This document shows, in pieces, positions 17,340 through 24,570 of a stretch of DNA of 64,000 nt; the first letter of the stretch is position 1, and each line of letters begins with the position of its first letter. A program made the translations under genes and the position numbers. The notes beneath the pieces were generated by a model. That model saw only the letters and a list, made by a program, of their open reading frames with translations. It was not told where the DNA came from and searched no databases. The stretch spans positions 434,001 through 498,000 of the forward strand of contig NZ_CP046444.1 in assembly GCF_014083945.1 (NCBI RefSeq). The letters are read 5' to 3'. Origin of the DNA: Granulicella sp. 5B5. Lineage in GTDB: Bacteria > Acidobacteriota > Terriglobia > Terriglobales > Acidobacteriaceae.

Positions 17340-18869
17340 TTATCTTTCTCCTGCGTAGGGGTGCAGGTGTGTTGCGGTCTCAAGCGAGAGGTGGTGGCGG
17401 AGCATCAGCAGGTAATAGATGGCCCCGGAAAGGAAGAAGCCAACGAACCATGCGTAGTCGTAAAGCGTGGCGAGCAGAGGCACCAACGGGTGTCCCCATA
17501 TGAGGAGCCCCTGCCCGATATGCGCGGCCGTCATCAGCTTCCCCGTCAACGCGAGGAGCACACCGCAGACGAGGGCGATGACGGCGGCAGGATTGACGCC
17601 TCGTGTGTACTCATAGATGCCGCCTCGGCGGTACAGCGAGTAGATGTCGAGCCGCGTGTTGCGAATGAGAAAGTAGTCGCAGACCATGATGCCCGCCACA
17701 GGACCGAGCAGACCGGAGTAGCCGACGAGCCAGCCGGAGACGTAGTTACCGAACGTGGACATCCAGTACCACGGGCACATCAGCAGGCCGAGAAAACCGG
17801 TGATGAGGCCTGCACTGCGGAAACTGATGAGATGCGGTGCGAGGTTCGAGATGTCATTGGACGGCGAGACTACGTTGGCCGCGATGTTCACGTTGAGCGT
17901 GGATACCAGCAGTGCGACAAGCCCAAGGAAGGCCACGACAGGGTTATGAAACTGGCCGAGCAGTTCAACGGGGTTCCAGATGGCGTGACCGAAGACAACG
18001 GCCGAGGCCGAGGTCACGGCGATGCCGAGCGACGCGTAGAAGACCATTCCGATTGGAAGGCCGAGGGCCTGGCCAACAAGTTGCGACTCCTGGTTCTTCG
18101 CATAGCGCGTGAAGTCCGGAATGTTAAGCGAGAGCGTGGCCCAGTAGCCGACCATCGCTGTAAGCGACGGCACGAAGAACTTGAGGAAACTTCCAGTGGA
18201 GTGGAACTGGCTGGGTGCGGAGAAGACAGGGCCGAGGCCTCCAGCACGATGGAGCATGTAGACCAGCAGGGCGAGGCTCATGATAAGCATGAACGGCGCG
18301 GCGAAGCTCTGCAGAAAGCGGATGGACTCTACCCCGCGCCACACAACTGCCATGTTCAACAACCAAAAGCTGAGGAAGCAGAGCCATGTAACGACAGGCA
18401 TATGCGCCGTGTGGGGCCACAGCACAGCAATCATCGCCGCGATGGCCTGGCCGCCGATCCAGCTTTGAATCCCGAACCAGCCACATGCAACAATCGCACG
18501 CAGGATGGCGGGAATGTTTGCGCCGACCGGCCCGAACGACGCACGCACGAAGACCGGGAACGGAATGCCATACTTCGCGCCGGCATGCGCATTCAACAGC
18601 ATCGGCACCAGCACAATCAAGTTGCCGAGCAAAATGGTGAAGATGGCCTGCTTCCAGCTCATGCCGCCAGCGATGAGGCTCGCGGCGAGCATGTAGGTCG
18701 TCACCTCCATACACATCGAAAACCACAACGCGAAGTAGTTGTACATGGACCACGTGCGCTGCGCGGGCATCGTGGGCGCGAGATCGTCGTTATAGAGCCG
18801 CTCGTCGGGCGCGAGCGGGCCTGCGAGAATATCGCTGTCCATCACCACCCTGGGCTCAGGTGTGATCAA
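17340..18869 (-). CDS. NCS1-family nucleobase:cation symporter
   Basis: A 509-residue integral membrane transporter with about 12 hydrophobic segments. It has NCS1 hallmarks: the YNDDLAPT N-terminal motif, TYMLAASLIAGGMSWKQA in helix 1, LVPMLLNAHAGAKYGIPFPV, ASFGPVGANIPAILRA, CGWFGIQSWIGGQA, and PSNDISNLAPHLISF. Members carry uracil, cytosine, allantoin or hydantoins; uracil or thymine import is the likely job here because the surrounding genes break down pyrimidines. Its start overlaps the hydA stop by 4 nt, and its stop abuts the aminotransferase start. Confidence 0.88.
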   Translation of the reverse strand: MITPEPRVVMDSDILAGPLAPDERLYNDDLAPTMPAQRTWSMYNYFALWFSMCMEVTTYMLAASLIAGGMSWKQAIFTILLGNLIVLVPMLLNAHAGAKYGIPFPVFVRASFGPVGANIPAILRAIVACGWFGIQSWIGGQAIAAMIAVLWPHTAHMPVVTWLCFLSFWLLNMAVVWRGVESIRFLQSFAAPFMLIMSLALLVYMLHRAGGLGPVFSAPSQFHSTGSFLKFFVPSLTAMVGYWATLSLNIPDFTRYAKNQESQLVGQALGLPIGMVFYASLGIAVTSASAVVFGHAIWNPVELLGQFHNPVVAFLGLVALLVSTLNVNIAANVVSPSNDISNLAPHLISFRSAGLITGFLGLLMCPWYWMSTFGNYVSGWLVGYSGLLGPVAGIMVCDYFLIRNTRLDIYSLYRRGGIYEYTRGVNPAAVIALVCGVLLALTGKLMTAAHIGQGLLIWGHPLVPLLATLYDYAWFVGFFLSGAIYYLLMLRHHLSLETATHLHPYAGER

Positions 18870-20290
18870 GCGAAGCCTCCTGCGTTGGTCTCACGGCGGA
18901 CAAAACGTCCGCGTCCTGTCGCGCCAAGAAACTCTCCCGGTCGCGTCGTGTTATCGACGACAAGCTCGCCGCGCAAGAACACTTTCGCAGCGTTGCCCTT
19001 CACCGTCCAGCCTTCAAACATGTTGTAGTCGGTGGCCATGCGCTGTGTCGCAGCAGAGATGGTGTACTCGGCATTCGGGTCCCATAGAAGGACGTCGGCA
19101 TCGAGGCCCGGAGTGATGCTTCCCTTCTGCTTTTCCATACCGAAGATGCGCGCAGGCGCCGTTGCCGCAAGCTCAACGAACTTCTCCGGCGTGATGCGGC
19201 CAGCGTTCACGCCGAAATGCCACAGGATCTGCAACCGGTTTTCGACGCCGGGACCACCATTGGGAATCTTGCGAAAGTCGTCTTTGCCCAGCGACTTTTG
19301 ATCGGCGAAACGGAACGGGCAATGGTCCGTAGAGACCACAGACAGTGAACCGTCCGCGAGTGCCTGCCACAGTGGCTCCTGGTTCTTCTTCTCACGCAGC
19401 GGCGGCGTGAAGACAAACTTCGCCTCCTCCCAGCTCTTGCCCGGCATCTGGTCTTCGATGGAGAGCACGAGGTACTGCGTGCATGTCTCGGCAAGCGCCT
19501 TCGCACCGCGTCCTTGCATGAACTTGAGCGTCGCGAGTGCATCTTCATTCGAGAGATGCACGATATAGACGGCAGCGCCCGCCATATCTGCAAGCGCGAT
19601 GGCACGGTGCGTTGCCTCGGCCTCAGCCTTCGGGCTTCGAGAGAGCGCATGGTAGTGCGGCGCGGTCTTGCCTTCCGCAATCATCTGCGAGACGACGATA
19701 TCGATAGCGTTCCCGTTCTCCGCATGGATGCAGCACAGCGCCTTGAGTTCCGCGGCCTTCTGCATCACGCGGAACATGAGCCCGTCGTCGATCATCAATA
19801 CGCCGGGATACGCCATGAAGAGCTTGAAGCTGGAGATACCTTCTGCGACCATCTCCTCCATCTCGCGGAGCCCGTGCGAGGTGTCACCGGTATGGTGCGG
19901 ATCGAGATCGGTAACAGCCATGTGCAAAGAAAAATCGACGCAGGCCTTGCCGTTGGACTTCGCACGCCACGTATCGAAGGCCTCGCGCATGGTGTGTCCC
20001 TGCGACTGCAGTGCGAAGTCGATCAGCATCGTCGTGCCACCAACTGCCGTAGCCTGCGTGCCTGTTGTGTAGTCATCGGCGGAAACAGTACCACCGAAAG
20101 GCATGTCCAGATGCGTGTGTACATCGATGCCACCCGGCATCACAAGTAAACCCGTTGCATCGACGATCTCGTGCCCTTCGATTGAAAGCTCTTCACCAAC
20201 GTTCGCGATGATCTCACCGGAGAGCAACACATCCGCGCGGCGCGACCCAGTGGCGGTAACGACGGTGCCGTTCTTGATCAGTGTTCCCAT
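18866..20290 (-). CDS. hydA: Dihydropyrimidinase
   Basis: A 474-residue cyclic amidohydrolase that opens dihydrouracil/dihydrothymine to N-carbamoyl-beta-amino acids. The binuclear metal site is visible: GGIDVHTHLDMPFGG (near 54), the carbamylated-lysine segment SSFKLFMAYPGV (near 148), IHAEN, YIVHLSNEDAL and STDHCPF (near 320). Full length. The alternative allantoinase or hydantoinase readings are less likely beside preT-preA and hyuC. RBS AGGAGCG precedes the ATG. It overlaps the transporter gene downstream and lies 9 nt after preA. Confidence 0.92.
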   Translation of the reverse strand: MGTLIKNGTVVTATGSRRADVLLSGEIIANVGEELSIEGHEIVDATGLLVMPGGIDVHTHLDMPFGGTVSADDYTTGTQATAVGGTTMLIDFALQSQGHTMREAFDTWRAKSNGKACVDFSLHMAVTDLDPHHTGDTSHGLREMEEMVAEGISSFKLFMAYPGVLMIDDGLMFRVMQKAAELKALCCIHAENGNAIDIVVSQMIAEGKTAPHYHALSRSPKAEAEATHRAIALADMAGAAVYIVHLSNEDALATLKFMQGRGAKALAETCTQYLVLSIEDQMPGKSWEEAKFVFTPPLREKKNQEPLWQALADGSLSVVSTDHCPFRFADQKSLGKDDFRKIPNGGPGVENRLQILWHFGVNAGRITPEKFVELAATAPARIFGMEKQKGSITPGLDADVLLWDPNAEYTISAATQRMATDYNMFEGWTVKGNAAKVFLRGELVVDNTTRPGEFLGATGRGRFVRRETNAGGFA

Positions 20291-20299
20291 TCTGCGCTC

Positions 20300-21715
20300 C
20301 TACAGATTCGGATTTCCGGTAATAGCGTTCGCTTCAGCGGCTGCGCCCTTCGCGACGCGTTCTTCCCATGTCTCGGGCGGCAGGCCGGTATCGCGCTGCT
20401 GCATTGTGATGCACTCGGGCACAGGGCAAACCAGTGAGCAAAGATTGCAGCCGACACAATGCTCCTCGTCAACGCGCGGAATCCGCGCCAGCGGCGTTGC
20501 ATAGGGACCGTGGCCGCCAGCACTGTGCGCGTCGAGCTTGGGAAGGGGCGTCATGCTGATCGTGCGGCTGCTGATTGCGGCGATCTGGGCCGGAGTGCGC
20601 GTGATGTCCGGCGACGGCAGTCCCCGGTCGAGATGAATGCACTGGTGTGCTCCATCCCAGCAGGCGGTGTAGCAGAGATCGCAGCCAATGCACTTCGTTT
20701 CTTCGATATGCGCGACGATCTTATAGTTCAGATTGAGCTGCTTCCATTCCAGCACATTCGGCAACGAGCGCCCGCGGAAGTCATCGAGCGACTGATACCC
20801 TTTGCGCCCCATCCATGCGAGCAGCCCGTCTGCCATGTCCTCCACGATACGGTAACCATAGTGCATCGCAGCCGTGCACACCTGCACAGTGCCCGCACCC
20901 AGCAGGATGAACTCAGCCGCGTCCTGCCACGTCGCCACACCGCCGATGCCTGACATCGGCAGCGCCGCCGTTGGATCGCTCATCACCTGCTGCACCATGT
21001 TCAGCGCAATCGGCTTCACGGCAGGGCCGCAATAGCCTCCGTGCGAGCTCTTGCCATCGACGTTGGGCCGCGGCTCCAGTGTGTCCAGATCAATGCCCGT
21101 GATGGAGTTGATCGTGTTGATCGCGGAGAGAGCGTCAGCGCCCCCGGCTTTCGCTGCACGCGCGGGAATACGGATATCGGAGATGTTAGGTGTGAGCTTC
21201 ACGATCACCGGAGTACGCGCCTTCTCCTTTACCCATGCGGTAATCTGCTCGCAGTACTCGGGCACCTGCCCCACGGCGGAGCCCATGCCGCGCTCGCTCA
21301 TCCCGTGCGGACAACCGAAGTTCAACTCGAGACCGTCGGCGCCAGCATCTTCCGTGCGCTGCACCATCTCATGCCACGCTTCGCGGCTAGACTCCACCAT
21401 CAATGACGCGATGACAACATGCTTTGGATAGCGCTTCTTCACCTCGGCGATCTCACGAAGATTCACCTCAATCGGACGATCGGAGATGAGCTCGATATTG
21501 TTCAACCCCATCATGCGTTGGCCGTTCCAATCGATTGACGAGTAGCGCGAGCTGACGTTGGTGATCGGCTCACCGATCGTCTTCCACACAGCACCGCCCC
21601 AGCCCGCGTCAAACGCCCGCATGATCTGCTCGCCGCAGTTTGTCGGCGGTGCACTCGCGAGCCAGAACGGGTTCATGCAATGGATACCTGCAAAAGTAGT
21701 CTCAAGCGTTGGCAT
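20300..21715 (-). CDS. preA: NAD-dependent dihydropyrimidine dehydrogenase subunit PreA
   Basis: A 471-residue catalytic subunit that reduces uracil and thymine to dihydropyrimidines. The N-terminal ~330 residues form the FMN barrel of the dihydroorotate-dehydrogenase type (FAGIHCMNPFWLASAPPTNC, LELNFGCPHGMSERGMGSA, VKLTPNISDI, ISGIGGVATWQDAAEFILLGA with the active-site Cys in the NFGCPHG region). The C-terminus adds two 4Fe-4S clusters, CIGCDLCYTACWDGAHQC and CVGCNLCSLVCPVPEC. GGAGGT lies just before the ATG, and the start overlaps the preT stop, so the two subunits are coupled. Confidence 0.93.
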   Translation of the reverse strand: MPTLETTFAGIHCMNPFWLASAPPTNCGEQIMRAFDAGWGGAVWKTIGEPITNVSSRYSSIDWNGQRMMGLNNIELISDRPIEVNLREIAEVKKRYPKHVVIASLMVESSREAWHEMVQRTEDAGADGLELNFGCPHGMSERGMGSAVGQVPEYCEQITAWVKEKARTPVIVKLTPNISDIRIPARAAKAGGADALSAINTINSITGIDLDTLEPRPNVDGKSSHGGYCGPAVKPIALNMVQQVMSDPTAALPMSGIGGVATWQDAAEFILLGAGTVQVCTAAMHYGYRIVEDMADGLLAWMGRKGYQSLDDFRGRSLPNVLEWKQLNLNYKIVAHIEETKCIGCDLCYTACWDGAHQCIHLDRGLPSPDITRTPAQIAAISSRTISMTPLPKLDAHSAGGHGPYATPLARIPRVDEEHCVGCNLCSLVCPVPECITMQQRDTGLPPETWEERVAKGAAAEANAITGNPNL

Positions 21716-23045
21716 GGGCTACCTCCAGCCATGCAGCAATGCCAATGCCCGCGCGCTTGCCATCTGCCACCGCATCCACAACCTCGCGACCACCGTTCGT
21801 ACAATCGCCACCAGCAAAGTACTTCGGGTTCGATGTCTTCCCGTTGACGCGGTTCACAACAATGCGACCCTTTTCAAGCTGAACCTTCCCATCGCGCAGG
21901 AAATCCGTGTGAGTGCCCTGCCCAATCGCCAGCACAACCAGATCTACTTCGAGCACACGTCCATCTTCGGCCTTTGGCACCAGCATCCCGTCTGTCAATT
22001 CTTCCAGCCTCGCCAATTGCAACGCCTCAATGCGGTCTGCTCCAACGATGCCTACAGGGGTTACATGAAAGTGAAAACGAACACCCTCCTGCTTTGCATG
22101 TTCATACTCGAACGCGAACGCTGACATCTGTTGCGGGCCGCGGCGGTAGATCATATGAACCTCCGCTGCGCCGAGACGCACAGCCGCATTCGCAGCGTCG
22201 ATTGCCGTGTTTCCTCCACCAATCACAGCCACCTTCTCCGGCACCGAAGTGATCGTGCCGCTCTTGTAGCCCGCAATGAAATCCAGCGCGTTGGTCACTC
22301 CCTCGCGCTCCTCGTTTGCGAGCCCTAGCTTGTGAATTGCTCCCAGACCGACGCCAAGAAATACAGCGTCGAACTGCGCCTCAAGCGCGGCAAGCTTCTC
22401 CGCATCCACTGTAGCGTTGAAGTGAAATTCGACGCCCAGCTGGGCCAGCATATCGATCTCGCGCAGGCTCTCTGCAAGCGGCAGTTTGTACTCTGCAATG
22501 CCATACGTGTTCAGGCCACCCGGTAGCTCCCGCGCATCGAAGATCTCGGCCTGAATGCCTTGCCGCCGCAACTCCGCAGCGCAGGCGAGTGACGCCGGTC
22601 CGCCCCCGATCAATGCGACTTTCTTTCCCGTGTCCGCGCCAGGCGAAAAGGGCAACGGGGCGCCACTCGCATGCAATGCGTCCATTGCGAACCGTTGCAG
22701 ACGGCCAATCTCAATCGGCCGCTCGTTGTTCCGGTGCATCACGCAGGACCCCTCGCACAGTACCTGTACCGGGCAGGCCCGCGCGCAACTTGCGCCCAGG
22801 ATGTTCGCATCGAGGATCGTGCGCGCGGAGCCTTCGAGGTTCCCACTCGCAATCTTCTTGATAAACCTCGGCACGTCAATGTGCGTAGGACACGCCGCGG
22901 TACACGGCGCATCGAAGCAGTACAGGCAGCGGTGGGCTTCTATCACCGCAGAGGCAGGCGCAAGCGGCGGATGCAGATCGCCAAAGCGCGCTGCAATCTC
23001 GGGCGAACCCGGCGACCTCTCAAAAAATCCAACAGATGTACTCAC
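21702..23045 (-). CDS. preT: Dihydropyrimidine dehydrogenase subunit PreT (NAD(P)H:electron transfer)
   Basis: A 447-residue partner of PreA that passes electrons from NAD(P)H through FAD and Fe-S clusters. The N-terminal cluster domain has CLYCFDAPCTAACPTHIDV and CARACPVQVLCEGSC. The FAD-binding motif is VALIGGGPASLACAAEL and the NAD(P) motif is VAVIGGGNTAIDAANAAVRLG. GTG start at 23045, with AAGGAG about 12 nt upstream. It is separated from hyuC by 103 bp that contain an A/T-run flanked by GGTAG/CTACC. The gene overlaps preA by 14 nt. Confidence 0.92.
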   Translation of the reverse strand: MSTSVGFFERSPGSPEIAARFGDLHPPLAPASAVIEAHRCLYCFDAPCTAACPTHIDVPRFIKKIASGNLEGSARTILDANILGASCARACPVQVLCEGSCVMHRNNERPIEIGRLQRFAMDALHASGAPLPFSPGADTGKKVALIGGGPASLACAAELRRQGIQAEIFDARELPGGLNTYGIAEYKLPLAESLREIDMLAQLGVEFHFNATVDAEKLAALEAQFDAVFLGVGLGAIHKLGLANEEREGVTNALDFIAGYKSGTITSVPEKVAVIGGGNTAIDAANAAVRLGAAEVHMIYRRGPQQMSAFAFEYEHAKQEGVRFHFHVTPVGIVGADRIEALQLARLEELTDGMLVPKAEDGRVLEVDLVVLAIGQGTHTDFLRDGKVQLEKGRIVVNRVNGKTSNPKYFAGGDCTNGGREVVDAVADGKRAGIGIAAWLEVAHANA

Positions 23046-23148
23046 GTGCGAGCAGCTCTCCTTCTTCCTCGAGCCCGGTAGTAAAAAAATGATTATCTAC
23101 CATTCTCATCCTTTGCGGGTGAGCCAATGCCATTAAGGACGCGGATAC

Positions 23149-24384
23149 TTAATGCTGAATCTGCGCGGCTGTCTTGTCCGCAAGCGACGTAAATGCGCGC
23201 ACGGCCAGCTCAAGGTGATCGCACCGGGTATCTTCGGCGGCGTTGTGGCTCAGGCCGTTCAAGCTCTGCACAAACATCATCACCGTAGGAATCCCCGCGC
23301 GTGCGACCTCGGCGGCATCGTGCAATGGGCCACTGGGCAGCAGTTCCACCGTTCCAGTCGTCTCGACGATTGCCTCCCTGCAGAGTTCGACGAGTTTGGG
23401 ATCAAAGGGTATAGGTTCGATCGACCATATCTTCGACCACTCCACCGTGCAGCGTTCTTCCGCTGCAAAGCGTTCACTCGCCGCGCGAGCTTCCGCAAGC
23501 ATCGATGCAAGAATCGCGGCATCGAGGTCGCGCATGTCCAGCGTCGCCTCGCAACGTCCGACAACAGCGGTCACAATGCCAGGAAACGTCTTCACGCTCC
23601 CCATCGTCGCAACAGCCTGCGGATGCTTCATCGCAATCTGCCGTATCTCCAAGGCGAGCTTCGCTGCCGCAGCCAGCGCATCGCGCCGCACAGCCATCGG
23701 CGTCGAACCGGAGTGCGCCTCCTGCCCATGGAATGTGATCGCCCAGCGCTCCACGCCCTTGGTCCCCTGCACCACACCTAGCGGCTTGCCCTGCGCTTCA
23801 AGAATCGGTCCCTGCTCGATGTGCAGTTCGAGGTAGGCAGCAAGGTTCTTCTGCTCGCTTGCTGCGTCGCCAACGCGCTCGATATCTACCCCGCAGGCTG
23901 CCAGCGCAGCCTCCAGCGTCATGCCGTCGCGGTCTGTACGCTTGCGGTCGGCCTCGATCGTCGCATGGCCCGCAAACGCTGCGGAGCCAAGCAGGCTGCG
24001 TCCGAAACGTGCGCCTTCTTCGTCGGCCCAGTCCACCAGCTTGATCGTGATCGGCGGATGCCCCTCATACTTCTCCGCAAAGTGCTGCAGCACTTCAAGA
24101 GCGGCGAGCACACCAAGGCACCCATCCAACCAGCCGCCGTTCGGCACTGAGTCGAGATGGCTCCCTACCACCAGCGCCTTGTCGCTATCTCCATGCAGCG
24201 TCACCCAATGGTTGCCGGCAGCATCGTGGTGGTGCTTCACAGGCAGGCCTTCGAGCTTCTCTTCAAACCACGCACGCGCCTTCAACCAGGTCGGCGACCA
24301 CGCAATGCGCTGCGCACCATTCGCATCGCCCGTGAGAGTTCGTAGTTCGTCAAGGTTCTTCAAAACACGTTGCGGATCGACCAT
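23149..24384 (-). CDS. hyuC: Zn-dependent N-carbamoyl-beta-amino acid amidohydrolase (beta-ureidopropionase)
   Basis: A 411-residue M20-family amidase. Metal-binding motifs are GSHLDSVPNGGWLDG (near 73), DEEGARFGRSLLGS (near 126) and ELHIEQGP (near 192); the C-terminal SGPLHDAAEV and SHNAAEDT segments close the site. The family contains allantoate amidohydrolase, L-carbamoylase and beta-ureidopropionase; the last fits because dihydropyrimidine dehydrogenase and dihydropyrimidinase follow in the same direction. It would release beta-alanine, CO2 and NH3. It is the first gene of the operon, with AGGGAG before the ATG and a strong hairpin 35 bp upstream. Confidence 0.88.
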   Translation of the reverse strand: MVDPQRVLKNLDELRTLTGDANGAQRIAWSPTWLKARAWFEEKLEGLPVKHHHDAAGNHWVTLHGDSDKALVVGSHLDSVPNGGWLDGCLGVLAALEVLQHFAEKYEGHPPITIKLVDWADEEGARFGRSLLGSAAFAGHATIEADRKRTDRDGMTLEAALAACGVDIERVGDAASEQKNLAAYLELHIEQGPILEAQGKPLGVVQGTKGVERWAITFHGQEAHSGSTPMAVRRDALAAAAKLALEIRQIAMKHPQAVATMGSVKTFPGIVTAVVGRCEATLDMRDLDAAILASMLAEARAASERFAAEERCTVEWSKIWSIEPIPFDPKLVELCREAIVETTGTVELLPSGPLHDAAEVARAGIPTVMMFVQSLNGLSHNAAEDTRCDHLELAVRAFTSLADKTAAQIQH

Positions 24385-24419
24385 GGTTTCTCCCTATGCA
24401 CACCAGTATGACAAAGCGA

Positions 24420-24445
24420 GAGGGCTGCCTGCGATGGCAGCCCTC
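24420..24445 (-). terminator. Strong hairpin between the DinB relic and hyuC
   Basis: GAGGGCTGCC and GGCAGCCCTC form a perfect 10-bp stem with a 6-nt loop. It lies just after the relic gene's stop and before the hyuC promoter region. It is followed on the minus strand by a short broken T-run. It was probably the terminator of the lost dinB gene and now insulates the pyrimidine operon. Confidence 0.65.
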
Positions 24446-24465
24446 GTAGCGTTTGCAGAAACAGG

Positions 24466-24546
24466 CTATTTGCTGCCCGGCGGGATGACCCCATTCATGC
24501 GCAGATACTCCACCATCTGGTTATAGTGGTCATACCCATGCGCCGA
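24466..24546 (-). pseudogene. C-terminal remnant of a DinB-family gene
   Basis: Twenty-six codons before a TAG read SAHGYDHYNQMVEYLRMNGV then IPPGSK. This is the typical end of DinB-like (DUF664) proteins, including the metal-ligand His region HxxHYNQMVEYLRxNG and the PP(G/A)S tail. An in-frame TGA lies directly upstream and no start or other part of the gene is present. The ~25 bp between it and the GH2 stop are unrelated. This is a deletion scar of a real gene. Confidence 0.7.
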
Positions 24547-24570
24547 TCAGCCTACCAGAGCTGGCAAACA

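Noticed and set aside
16722-19028. Long plus-strand reading frame opposite the aminotransferase and NCS1 genes
   Set aside because: It is Arg/His/Glu-rich, has no domain and mirrors the codon pattern of the real minus-strand genes; a typical GC-rich shadow.
23046-23148. Attenuator between hyuC and preT (GGTAG...CTACC around a T-run)
   Set aside because: Only a 5-bp stem with a 15-nt loop; too weak to call, and preT has a normal ribosome-binding site.
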